Assembly (NCBI GenBank): GCA_016124855.1
Contig: WGMX01000038.1
Span: forward strand, 1 to 64,000
Source: Anaerolineaceae bacterium
GTDB lineage: Bacteria > Chloroflexota > Anaerolineae > Aggregatilineales > Phototrophicaceae
Direction: 5' to 3'
DNA: 64,000 nt
Shown here piece after piece: positions 33,385-42,179 of this stretch. How positions within the stretch are numbered: the first letter of the stretch is position 1; the number at the start of each line of letters is the position of its first letter. A program made the position numbers and the translations under genes. Under the pieces are notes generated by a model. That model was given only the letters and a program-made list of their open reading frames with translations, had not been told where the DNA came from and did no database searches.

Positions 33385-35103
33385 ATGGCAGATGTAATAC
33401 ATGATTCTTCAACTCCCATTCAAGGCCGAAGTATAGTTCCGGCGTTTTTGCGTGACCAACGCATTCTCTCGATTATCGGACAACTGATCTTCGCGTTTGT
33501 TTTGGTGTACCTCATTTCGGCGCTGTGGGGATCCGTCCTTACGTCACTGAACTCGAAGAACCTCACGCCGAATCTTACCTTTCTCTCGAACCGGGCTGGT
33601 TTTGATATTGGTGAAAGTCCCGCATGGTATTCCTCCAACAGCAACTATGGTGATGCCTTCAGGGTTGGTCTAACCAATTCACTGCGCGTTATCAGTGTGG
33701 GGTTGGTCTTGACAACCATTGTCGGTGTACTGGCAGGTATTTTCTTGCTGAGCAGCAACTGGTTGTTACGCAACGTGACACGCGGCGCTGTTGAACTGCT
33801 GCGCAATACGCCCATATTGATTCAGCTCATTTTTTGGTATGCCATCGTCATCACCTCATTGCCGGATTTTCGCACTCCACTCACGCTGCTCCCCGAAGGG
33901 CGTTTTGCTTTTCCGCTGCGTTGGGTGATTGAACTAGCGGTCGTCGCTTTCTTGTGGTTTAGCTATCTGGCGAAATACAAAAATGGCTCACCGCGCCGTT
34001 ATTTTTGGGTGGCCGCTTTGGCGGGGGCTGTCATCGCTGTTGAGGCAGGCTTCCTGTTGGTGGCTGGAACGTATGGCAGCGGTGCGCTCGGCAATATGGG
34101 TTTCGTCATTTACGCGGTCATTAGCATCCTTCTCATTGCTCTGGCCTATACGCAAATCAAAAATGTGTTGCGCTGGCGGGCGCTGGGTTTGACGGTTGGA
34201 CAATTTGCTGGCGGTCTGCTTTTTTACTTTGGTGTTATTCCGAACACTGGATTTCCACTCGACATCGTGCCGACTATTTTTATTAGTCGTCGTGGTTTCG
34301 CTTTTCCCGAATTCCACGCGACAGCACGTTTTGCCGGTTGGCTGGCGTTCGTGGCGGTTGGTATTTCATTGGCACTTATCCTCTGGATTTATTTGGGCCG
34401 TTTAACTGAACAAACTGGACGGGCGTACCCACGCGCGCGGTATACGCTGTTGGCAGTTGTGATATTCGCGGTTGTCGGGTGGTTCGCTGTCGGCATACAA
34501 CCCCAGCCTACTACAATTCCGGTTACAAAAGACGATCAAACCGTATTTCTGAGCCTCGATGATGCGCGCGAACAGGGATTGTTAACTCCTGCCGACGAGC
34601 AATATTACAGTCCGAGTCCAATCTTGTATGTACTGCCGGTTCAGCGCGTTAATGCCGCAGGTATCGTGTCGGGATACGTGACCGGTACACAGGTTTCGCC
34701 GGAATATATCGCGCTCTTAGTTGGTCTGGTTATTTATACGGCGGCCTTCATTGCCGAAATTGTGCGGGCAGGTATTCTGGCCGTACCCAAAGGACAAATT
34801 GAAGCTTCGCGAGCATTGGGTTTTACCACCAGCCAAACGTTGTGGATGATTATCCTGCCCCAAGCCATGCGGGTCATTATTCCACCGCTTGCCAGCCAAT
34901 ATCTTAATTTGGCGAAGAATTCCAGCCTCGCTATTGCCATTGCTTTCGCCGATGTCGTAACCATTACGACGACCATCATGAATCAGTCCGGACAATCGGT
35001 ATCAGGCATTACGCTGATCATGTTGACTTATCTGACCATCAGCCTGATTATCGCGTTCTTTACCAACTTGGCGAATCGCCGCTTCCAATTGGTGACGAGG
35101 TAG
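33385..35103 (+). CDS. aapQ: General L-amino-acid ABC transporter permease, extended
   Basis: A 572-residue permease. The C-terminal part (about residues 450-572) has the conserved amino-acid permease loop: EIVRAGILAVPKGQIEASRALG, then PQAMRVIIPPLASQYL. The N-terminal part includes an ELLRNTPILIQLIFWY segment near residue 140. Between them lie extra membrane spans and a soluble loop (about residues 350-450), making it roughly 170 residues longer than typical AapQ. It works with AapM to form the pore. Confidence 0.9.
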   Translation: MADVIHDSSTPIQGRSIVPAFLRDQRILSIIGQLIFAFVLVYLISALWGSVLTSLNSKNLTPNLTFLSNRAGFDIGESPAWYSSNSNYGDAFRVGLTNSLRVISVGLVLTTIVGVLAGIFLLSSNWLLRNVTRGAVELLRNTPILIQLIFWYAIVITSLPDFRTPLTLLPEGRFAFPLRWVIELAVVAFLWFSYLAKYKNGSPRRYFWVAALAGAVIAVEAGFLLVAGTYGSGALGNMGFVIYAVISILLIALAYTQIKNVLRWRALGLTVGQFAGGLLFYFGVIPNTGFPLDIVPTIFISRRGFAFPEFHATARFAGWLAFVAVGISLALILWIYLGRLTEQTGRAYPRARYTLLAVVIFAVVGWFAVGIQPQPTTIPVTKDDQTVFLSLDDAREQGLLTPADEQYYSPSPILYVLPVQRVNAAGIVSGYVTGTQVSPEYIALLVGLVIYTAAFIAEIVRAGILAVPKGQIEASRALGFTTSQTLWMIILPQAMRVIIPPLASQYLNLAKNSSLAIAIAFADVVTITTTIMNQSGQSVSGITLIMLTYLTISLIIAFFTNLANRRFQLVTR

Positions 35104-35109
35104 CGCCTT

Positions 35110-37182
35110 ATGACAACTATCAATGAACAACACGTTAACCCTTTAGGTGCAAAAACCATCGTCAGTGAAACCGATGCTCCGCGCCGCAAACCGCCGCTGC
35201 TGGCCGTCGGGCCCTTAGCATGGATTAAGACCAATCTATTTAATACGGTTGGGGACAGCATTCTGACAGTTGTCGTTCTGTTTATTGTCGGCACGGTTGG
35301 GGTTTCATTTGTCAATTGGACGGTCGGGCAGGCCAACTGGTATGCCATCAACTTCAACATTCGCTTGTTAATGGTCGGTCGTTATGAGCCGGAAGCGGAT
35401 TGGCGTGTAACAATTGTCGTTTTGCTCACGGCGTTCATAATTGGGTTGGCACTGGCGGCTTGGGCGAGCGTTCGGCTGAGACATGCCGTCGTTTTAGCCA
35501 TATTTGTTGCCCTAACCTTTATCATACCAGCGGTCATTTACGCCACACTGCCGCTTCCTCCATTTTACGTTGCAGCAGGAAGCGCCAAAATCGGTGGCAG
35601 TTCAGGGCAAACACCGCAAGATACGGTGGGTTTCATCGGCATGGCGGGCGAGACCGTCAGTGTGCGCCTAGCGGATCAATTATCGGGTTCGGATAACAAA
35701 CTGTCGCAGTTAAACAGTTTTGCGGATTCTGCTTCTAATGCCGCGATGAACGCTGCGGGCAACCGGCTTGAAACCGAGGCGGAGATAGCCGACCTAAAGC
35801 GCTTACTTGCGACTGATTCCTTAACCGATAATCAGCGCAGCCGCGCCGAAGGCGAACTCAGCCGCCTAAAGGATTCTGATCCGGTCGTTGATACGCTGAA
35901 ACTCAATCAAGCTTCGGTTCATGTCACGATCTTGCAAGGTTCGACGATGCAAGCCCTGCCGGATGGTGATGTCGTGTTAACGGATGCTAACCAAGGAATG
36001 ACGGTAAAGCTGCCTGAAGACGGCTGGTATGTGCTCAAAAAAGTAGTCGAGAATCCTGAAGTCGTTGACATCCTTGAAACGCGTGGGATTTACCCCATAC
36101 TCTTGCGCACCATTACACGCGGCTTGGAAGACACTAGCTCGGTGGTTGGAAGTGTATCGCAATATGTGCGTATGACGGATACCTTTACGACGGAAGCCGA
36201 AATCCCGAACGATGAAAATGGGCGTCGTATACCTTTCGTAGTGGTGACCAGTAACCAATATCGCGGCACAGCCCCCCTAAACGATTATCTGCGGCTTTAT
36301 GTAGCGCCGTTCCTCAACCAGATTAATATCTTTTTGTTGGTAGTATCCGTCGTCGGAACAATCGGCTGTATAGCCGGTAAACTGCTTGACCGTTTCTTCT
36401 CGCCATCGATTCGACCAAAAGCGACATCAACCCGGGTGGTAACGTGGCTGTTGATTGTCGTGCCGGTTCTGAGTTTCATCCTGATATACGGTTTAACGGG
36501 CGATGACGGCTTTTTGCCGATTACCGATACACGGCGTTGGGGCGGTGTACTGCTGACGATGCTGCTGACGATTGTAGGTATCATTGGGTCGCTGCCGCTG
36601 GGTGTTCTGCTGGCTTTGGGACGGCGCAGCAAAATGCCGGTTGTCAGCACGGTGTGTACCATCTATATCGAACTGCTGCGCGGCATTCCTTTCATTACGG
36701 TCTTGTTCATGGCGCAGCTGCTCATTCCGCTTATTAATCCGTCGCTGGCGAGTTTTCCCGGCGCGTTCCGTGCCATGATAGCGACCGTTTTGTTCACGGC
36801 GGCTTATAACGCCGAAGTTGTGCGCGGTGGTTTACAGGCGATTCCAACTGGTCAAGATGAAGCGGCTAAAGCACTCGGCTTGAACGGGTTACAGGTGACG
36901 TTGTTCATCACCTTGCCACAAGCCCTACGCCTAGTCATTCCCCCGATGATGGGTAACTTCGTCGGTATGTTCAAAGATACCTCGCTGGTTGCCATCGTCG
37001 GTTTGCTCGACTTAACCGGTATGGCTCAGAATATCGTCGCCCAAACTGAATTCTTAGGTTTGCGACGTGAAACCTTTATGTTCATCGCGATTTTCTACTT
37101 CGTTTTCAGCTATATCATTGCTGCCATCAGCCGCCGTATCGAGTCAACAGGCGCAGGGCAGGCAATCAAGATGCAAATTTAG
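35110..37182 (+). CDS. aapM: General L-amino-acid ABC transporter permease with large extracytoplasmic insert
   Basis: A 690-residue permease, about 300 longer than usual AapM. Residues 1-150 hold the first spans. Residues about 155-400 form a soluble insert with a charged, probably helical coiled segment (about 200-260) and beta-rich parts. The last 290 residues are the permease proper, with IELLRGIPFITVLF and the EVVRGGLQAIPTGQDEAAKALG loop. The insert should face outside the membrane and might interact with AapJ. The gene lies six bases after aapQ. Confidence 0.9.
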   Translation: MTTINEQHVNPLGAKTIVSETDAPRRKPPLLAVGPLAWIKTNLFNTVGDSILTVVVLFIVGTVGVSFVNWTVGQANWYAINFNIRLLMVGRYEPEADWRVTIVVLLTAFIIGLALAAWASVRLRHAVVLAIFVALTFIIPAVIYATLPLPPFYVAAGSAKIGGSSGQTPQDTVGFIGMAGETVSVRLADQLSGSDNKLSQLNSFADSASNAAMNAAGNRLETEAEIADLKRLLATDSLTDNQRSRAEGELSRLKDSDPVVDTLKLNQASVHVTILQGSTMQALPDGDVVLTDANQGMTVKLPEDGWYVLKKVVENPEVVDILETRGIYPILLRTITRGLEDTSSVVGSVSQYVRMTDTFTTEAEIPNDENGRRIPFVVVTSNQYRGTAPLNDYLRLYVAPFLNQINIFLLVVSVVGTIGCIAGKLLDRFFSPSIRPKATSTRVVTWLLIVVPVLSFILIYGLTGDDGFLPITDTRRWGGVLLTMLLTIVGIIGSLPLGVLLALGRRSKMPVVSTVCTIYIELLRGIPFITVLFMAQLLIPLINPSLASFPGAFRAMIATVLFTAAYNAEVVRGGLQAIPTGQDEAAKALGLNGLQVTLFITLPQALRLVIPPMMGNFVGMFKDTSLVAIVGLLDLTGMAQNIVAQTEFLGLRRETFMFIAIFYFVFSYIIAAISRRIESTGAGQAIKMQI

Positions 37183-37208
37183 CGCACATTTTATGAGGTT
37201 TATTCATC

Positions 37209-37970
37209 ATGGCAGAAACTAATTCCGACGCCCAATCCGATGATCCTATTATCAGCTGCAAAGATGTAAACAAATGGTACGGCGAATTCCACGTTCTGCG
37301 CGACATTACGGTGGATGTCGCCCAGCGTGAAGTGGTGGTCGTCATCGGCCCATCCGGTTCAGGTAAATCAACTTTCATCCGATGCATCAACCGTCTTGAA
37401 GAACATCAAGCCGGCCAAATCGTGGTGGATGGCATTGAACTGGGTAACGACATGCGCAACATCGCGGCCATCCGTCGTGAGATTGGCATGGTGTTTCAGC
37501 AGTTTAACTTGTTCCCCCATAAAACGGTCGCTGAAAATATCACCCTTGCGCCAATGAAGGTGCGCGGTTGGTCAAAGGATAAGGCTGAGGCGAAGGCTAA
37601 AGAACTTCTGGAACGGGTCGGTATTCCTGAGCAGGCCAATAAGTATCCGGGTCAATTGTCAGGTGGTCAGCAGCAGCGTGTGGCGATTGCCCGCGCGCTG
37701 GCGATGGAACCCAAGATCATGCTGTTTGACGAACCGACATCCGCACTCGACCCCGAAATGATTAAAGAAGTGCTGGACGTGATGAAAGAACTGGCGCTCA
37801 GCGGCATGACCATGATTTGCGTCACCCACGAAATGGGTTTCGCCCGTGAAGTGGCTGACCGCGTGATTTTCTTTGATCAAGGCAGGATCATTGAGCAGGG
37901 TACACCCGAATACTTCTTCGAGAGCGCTCAACATCCTCGTACCAAACTGTTCCTCAGTCAGATTCTATGA
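37209..37970 (+). CDS. aapP: General L-amino-acid ABC transporter ATPase
   Basis: A 253-residue GlnQ/AapP-type ATPase. Walker A is GPSGSGKST near residue 49, the Q-loop VFQQFNLFPH lies near residue 96, the signature LSGGQQQRVAIARAL near residue 155 and Walker B MLFDEPTSALDPE near residue 178. It energises the AapQM pore. It is the last gene of the operon and is followed directly by a strong terminator. Confidence 0.94.
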   Translation: MAETNSDAQSDDPIISCKDVNKWYGEFHVLRDITVDVAQREVVVVIGPSGSGKSTFIRCINRLEEHQAGQIVVDGIELGNDMRNIAAIRREIGMVFQQFNLFPHKTVAENITLAPMKVRGWSKDKAEAKAKELLERVGIPEQANKYPGQLSGGQQQRVAIARALAMEPKIMLFDEPTSALDPEMIKEVLDVMKELALSGMTMICVTHEMGFAREVADRVIFFDQGRIIEQGTPEYFFESAQHPRTKLFLSQIL

Positions 37971-37998
37971 TTGTGATTTAAACCGTATCTTCAAGTTG

Positions 37999-38024
37999 AG
38001 GAGCAAGAAATTGCTCCTTTTTTA
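37999..38024 (+). terminator. Rho-independent terminator of aapJQMP
   Basis: AGGAGCAA and TTGCTCCT form a perfect 8-bp stem closed by a GAAA tetraloop (GNRA type), followed by a run of Ts. It starts 28 bases after the aapP stop. This is the clearest intrinsic terminator in the window. Confidence 0.85.
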
Positions 38025-38369
38025 TTACCCCAATAAGCGGAATATGCAAAATATTCGCAAATTTCGCATTTTGTGCAAATTATCCGCTGAATTGTCCGGC
38101 GGCTGCCTCGGCTAATGCCACTGAATTGACATTTTATGTCGGCGAGAAGCTCTCGTGATGGCGCTGAATTGACGCTTTTGCAGCGGATGGCTCGGCTAAT
38201 GCCACCGCGTGCAGTTTGTGCATTGCCGCTGCTGTGATTGCAATACATTTTTTACCACGAAGGCGCAAAGAGAAAACAGTAGAAAGGTTTTAATACAGCG
38301 ACACAATGACTCAAAGACACAGAGATTTTGAGAGAAAAAACATCCCCTTATTATAGAACAAAAGTTCCT
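38025..38369. other. Gene-free stretch with short repeats
   Basis: No gene seen. A 15-base motif CTCGGCTAATGCCAC occurs at 38107-38121 and 38191-38205, and CTGAATTG occurs three times (38087, 38121, 38164). From about 38250 a purine-rich stretch beginning ACCACGAAGGCGCAAAG resembles a common dispersed bacterial intergenic repeat. Confidence 0.5.
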
Positions 38370-38394
38370 CATTTGTCAAGTGGTTGGACAAATG
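38370..38394. promoter_or_regulatory. Inverted repeat CATTTGTC-N9-GACAAATG
   Basis: Perfect 8-bp arms, about 80 bases ahead of the GyrI-like gene, with a second small palindrome GAAC-AAAA-GTTC just upstream (38357-38368). The placement suits an operator for that gene. Confidence 0.45.
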
Positions 38395-38473
38395 TTCGGT
38401 GGTTTGTTATCCTTTGTGATGATATTGGTGAAACGTCTTTTATGCGGAAAACTAATGTCGAGCAGGAGAGAAA

Positions 38474-38917
38474 ATGAGCTATGAGGTAACGCTGACAAAC
38501 GCGTTGGCTCGCCCGACAGCAGTCGTACCGGCGACGACGACTTGGCGGGAATTCCCATCTCTGTGGAGGGAGCTATCGAACGAGGTATGGACATGCTTAC
38601 GTGCAGGCGGGATCAACCGTAGCTGCCGCAATATTATGCTGTATTGGGACGACGTGCCGCATGTCGAAGTGGGTGTGGAGCTGCTCGTACCCTGCCCACT
38701 CACTGGAAGAGTGGTAGCATCCTCCCTGCCAGCGGGACAGGTGGCAATGACTACTCATCACGGAGCATACTCGGAGTTGGCGGCTGCACATCGCGCCATA
38801 CTTGATTGGTGCGCCGAGCAGGGGAAGCAAAACAGTGGCACCCGATGGGAGGTCTATGGGCCACATAACGACGATCCCGCAAAGGTGTGGACAGAAGTCT
38901 ACTACCTGCTCAAATGA
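38474..38917 (+). CDS. GyrI-like small-molecule-binding domain protein
   Basis: A 147-residue stand-alone GyrI-like/AraC-effector-binding domain. The pattern is typical: an N-terminal strand with ARPTAVVPATT, a central GVELLVP strand, LPAGQVAMTTHHGAYSEL, and a final WTEVYYLL strand. Such domains bind hydrophobic or cationic small molecules and can inhibit gyrase or act as hydrolases. It has no DNA-binding part. It is convergent with the CBS-domain enzyme gene that ends 34 bases further on. Confidence 0.8.
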   Translation: MSYEVTLTNALARPTAVVPATTTWREFPSLWRELSNEVWTCLRAGGINRSCRNIMLYWDDVPHVEVGVELLVPCPLTGRVVASSLPAGQVAMTTHHGAYSELAAAHRAILDWCAEQGKQNSGTRWEVYGPHNDDPAKVWTEVYYLLK

Positions 38918-38950
38918 CGGCGCTTTTTCTCCAGATAAATTTGTATGGTT

Positions 38951-40408
38951 TTACGTCTGCAACGGACGACGCTGCTCCGGTACAGCGTTCTTCACGATGA
39001 TGAACTGCGCGTGTTCATGCATTTCGCTGATCGTTCGAGCGTTGCTGTAGCTCATGCCAGAAAGCAATCCGCCGCGCAGCTTCTTGACCACTTTACTGGC
39101 TTTGCCCTTATATGGAGTAAAGGTGGTGCGACCTTCGGGAACATAATCCTCTAAATTGGTAGTGGTTGATCCCAACGCCAGCCGCTTCTCAAAGGCGGTT
39201 GCCGAGGCCATGCCGCGCACCATCTTCTTGAGCATACCGTCTTGCTCAACCGGTTCGCCGGGGCTTTCTTCTGTGCCTGCAAACAGCGACCCAACCATAA
39301 TGGTATCCGCGCCCGCGCCGATGGCCTTCGCCACATCGCCCGGTTTGCGGATGCCACCATCGCTGATAATGGGAATGCGGTCAATATCGTTCTTATAAGC
39401 TTCGGCTGCGTTCATGATGGCGGTGATTTGCGGCACACCCACGCCAGCGACATCGCGCGTTTCGCAAACATACCCCGGCCCGACACCAACCTTCACGCCA
39501 TCCGCGCCGCTGTCACGCACATATTTCGCACCGTCGATGGTGGCTACATTGCCAGCGATGACGGGTGTTTTCACACCTTCGGTAATCTTGAGGCGGTGTA
39601 AAATTTCCTGCGTATAGTCCAATTCGCCGTGAGCGATGTCCAATACCAGCACATCGACTTCAGCCATGACAATCGCCAGTGCGCGTTCAATGTCGCCATC
39701 CTGTACACCAATCGCTGCGCCGACCAGCAGCCGCCCTTTGCTATCCAGTGAAGCATTGGGATACTGATGATAATACTTATAATCTTTCATGGTATACACG
39801 CCGACCAACCGTCCATCTGTATCCACGACAGGCATTTTTTCGACACGGTGCTTGTGCATTTCGGCGACGGCTTGTTCTAACACCGTCCCTTTTGGCACAG
39901 TGGCTACCCGTTCGCGCGGAGTCATGATGGCATGTAAGGGCGTATCCGGTTGACCAGCCTCGAAATCACGCGGGGTAGCGATGCCGATAAACGCGCCTGT
40001 GAAGCTGCTGCCTTCATGAATAATGACATAGCCGCGTTCGCGCTGCTTCAATAACTCACGCGCATCGCGAATAGTGGCAGTGCTGCAAATCACCGGTGGA
40101 AATTCTTCCACCACACGCATCCGTTCTTTGACCTTGCGTACTTCCTTGACCTGCTCGTCGATACTCATAAAGCGGTGGATTACCCCAAAACCGCCCTGAA
40201 GTGACATAGTGGTTGCCATACGCCAATCGGTCACTGTGTCCATATTGGCTGAAATGATGGGGATGTGGATGGCTGGCGCACCGCGTGCTACCCGCGCACT
40301 GGTATCAATCTCACCGCTAAAACGTGATCGTATGGATGAGCGCTGCGGCATCAGCAGCACATCATCAAACCCTAAACCTTCACCGACAATTTTGGGATTC
40401 GTAGTCAT
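38951..40408 (-). CDS. guaB: IMP dehydrogenase/GMP reductase family protein with CBS domains
   Basis: A 485-residue TIM-barrel enzyme with two CBS domains (about residues 95-210). The catalytic loop reads GPGYVCETRDVAGVG with Cys315 and Thr317, and FAGTEESPGE holds Glu380. Compared with bacterial IMPDH the flap after RGMAS has the same length, but the Arg-Tyr dyad that activates water in IMPDH aligns with Gly413-Ser414. Residues used by GMP reductase are kept. It may therefore be a CBS-type GMP reductase rather than IMPDH. The name guaB reflects family only. Confidence 0.8.
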   Translation of the reverse strand: MTTNPKIVGEGLGFDDVLLMPQRSSIRSRFSGEIDTSARVARGAPAIHIPIISANMDTVTDWRMATTMSLQGGFGVIHRFMSIDEQVKEVRKVKERMRVVEEFPPVICSTATIRDARELLKQRERGYVIIHEGSSFTGAFIGIATPRDFEAGQPDTPLHAIMTPRERVATVPKGTVLEQAVAEMHKHRVEKMPVVDTDGRLVGVYTMKDYKYYHQYPNASLDSKGRLLVGAAIGVQDGDIERALAIVMAEVDVLVLDIAHGELDYTQEILHRLKITEGVKTPVIAGNVATIDGAKYVRDSGADGVKVGVGPGYVCETRDVAGVGVPQITAIMNAAEAYKNDIDRIPIISDGGIRKPGDVAKAIGAGADTIMVGSLFAGTEESPGEPVEQDGMLKKMVRGMASATAFEKRLALGSTTTNLEDYVPEGRTTFTPYKGKASKVVKKLRGGLLSGMSYSNARTISEMHEHAQFIIVKNAVPEQRRPLQT

Positions 40409-40806
40409 TATTTTTTAGTCATTTATATTCTTGAGAATTTAATTGTAGACCACAATTGACCAGTTGTAGAAGGGCAATATCTTTATGTTGTTTTCGATTG
40501 GCGCTCATCAGCCGAGGTAGTGGTTGTAAAGTCAGTGAAGGTATGCTTATAAATACCGGACACGGCATGCCGTGTCCCTACAATGATGGTCATTTATTTC
40601 GGTTAATGTGTTAATTATTTGTAAATAAATTGTTCACATCTACTGACCCTTTAAGAACCTCTATGGACTTTTTAGTCACAATCCATATAATGCAATTATC
40701 AGGGCAGATGACGAGCCTGCTCCAACGTTTATAGGCAAGTTACGACCAACACGTTTGATAAGTGACCCGTTTCTATTCAATAAGTTCTCAAGGATAAACA
40801 AAATCT
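40409..40806. other. Divergent intergenic region
   Basis: No gene seen between the divergent CBS-enzyme and AAA ATPase genes. It contains a perfect 20-base palindrome (40558-40577) and A/T-rich stretches that could hold promoters for both directions, but no clear -35/-10 pair was identified. Confidence 0.5.
40558..40577. repeat. Perfect 20-base palindrome, TGTAGGG family
   Basis: GGACACGGCATGCCGTGTCC is fully self-complementary and is followed by CTACA, so the minus strand reads TGTAGGG into the palindrome. It shares this layout with 6756-6775. No gene end is nearby, which argues for a repeat rather than a terminator. Confidence 0.65.
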
Positions 40807-42135
40807 ATGGTTAGCTATGGTCGTTGTGAGCCGGAGCAAGATGCATCCGCGCTCAAACTGGATGTCTTGCGCGGCTGGCTCGAAACCGAATGGATGGCTG
40901 AGCGTACCGGGCAGGAGTTGATCGCACTGGCAATCACCTATTCGGTCATTGATCTGTCGGTGCTGGCAAAATATGTGCCGGACTTCGCACTGGCTCAAGA
41001 CTTTCGCTTTACCGGCATCACTCCGGTGGAGTGTTCGGTGGTCATGCGCTTGAATGATCTCAATGATACCGGTGATCTCACCCATCAAATGGGCGCACAT
41101 ATTTACCGCTTTGTAAGCGGCGATAAAACCGTTGATGTAATGGTGGTTGCCACCTATTACACCGATGAAATCTACTGCCACCGTACCATCTGCTTGGCGG
41201 CAGTGCCCAAAGATTTCTTGCCTGTATGGCACACCTTCACCAAAGAATGTGTCCGTTTGGATAACGCTTTGGAACCGGATGAAAAGGTGATTATCGTCGG
41301 CGGTAAGGAAAACTCTTTCGTCCCCAAAGTCGATTGGGATGAGATTGTCCTGCCTGCCAAATTAAAGACTGAACTGCTGGATGATGTCAGCAGCTTCTTC
41401 ACCAAAGGGGTGGATGTCTATCGCCGTCTGAATCTGCGTCCCTTCCGCAAATTGTTGCTGGCAGGTGTGCCGGGTACAGGTAAAACCATGATCTGTTCGG
41501 CGCTGGCAAAGTGGGCGATTAGCAACCACTATCCAGTGATCTATATTTCGAGCGCCTACCGTAAACAAGGGGAAGCCTCTGGCGCGACCTTCGAGAAAAT
41601 CGAATACGCGCTGTCTATCGCGGCATCTTCGGCCTTACCGACCTTGATTCTGCTGGAAGAACTGGATGCGTATTTGCACGAAGAGGAAAAAGCGCTGGTG
41701 TTAAATGTCTTGGATGGTAATGAGTCGCAAGTCAACGACAAAGGAACGCTGTTGATTGCGACCACCAACTATCCCGAAGCGATTGATGAACGGGTACTCA
41801 AACGTCCCGGACGGCTTGACCGAATCTTCATCATTCCCGAAGCGCGCACTACAGTCGATACTGAACAAATGCTGCGCCAATATCTAGGTGTACTGTGGCA
41901 GGACGAACACAAAAAGCTCATTCCGGCGCTGGTGGGTTATCCGGGTGCGTTCATTCGCGAAGTGGCTGTCCATGCGCTTACCCAATGCGCTTATGATGAC
42001 TTGAACGAGTTGTCGTATGACCTGCTGCAACGATCATTCAACGGACTGAAAGCGCAACTGGATGCCCGTGATGACTTTCTAAAGCAGCGCAGCAGCAACG
42101 GAATGCAGTTCGGTGCTCCAGTCCTTGTGAATTAA
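40807..42135 (+). CDS. AAA family ATPase
   Basis: A 442-residue protein. Residues 1 to about 190 are a unique alpha/beta region. A classic AAA module follows: Walker A GVPGTGKT (220-227), Walker B LILLEELD (280-287), where the usual first Asp is Glu284, sensor 1 TTNYPE (319-324) and arginine-finger region RPGRLDR (333-339). FtsH-like or proteasomal remodelling is possible, but no protease domain is present. It is monocistronic by position. A hairpin follows the stop. Its client is unknown. Confidence 0.85.
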   Translation: MVSYGRCEPEQDASALKLDVLRGWLETEWMAERTGQELIALAITYSVIDLSVLAKYVPDFALAQDFRFTGITPVECSVVMRLNDLNDTGDLTHQMGAHIYRFVSGDKTVDVMVVATYYTDEIYCHRTICLAAVPKDFLPVWHTFTKECVRLDNALEPDEKVIIVGGKENSFVPKVDWDEIVLPAKLKTELLDDVSSFFTKGVDVYRRLNLRPFRKLLLAGVPGTGKTMICSALAKWAISNHYPVIYISSAYRKQGEASGATFEKIEYALSIAASSALPTLILLEELDAYLHEEEKALVLNVLDGNESQVNDKGTLLIATTNYPEAIDERVLKRPGRLDRIFIIPEARTTVDTEQMLRQYLGVLWQDEHKKLIPALVGYPGAFIREVAVHALTQCAYDDLNELSYDLLQRSFNGLKAQLDARDDFLKQRSSNGMQFGAPVLVN

Positions 42136-42148
42136 CCTGTTCATGCAT

Positions 42149-42179
42149 AATTGGGGAAGGTCTTAGACTTTCCCCAATT
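42149..42179 (+). terminator. Hairpin after the AAA ATPase gene
   Basis: AATTGGGGAA and TTCCCCAATT form a perfect 10-bp stem, with GTCT/AGAC able to pair inside the loop. It starts 14 bases after the stop codon. The T-run is short, so termination may be partial. Confidence 0.6.

Noticed and set aside
38040..38210. CRISPR-like repeats
   Set aside because: The repeat is 15 bases, occurs only twice, spacing is irregular and no cas genes are near.
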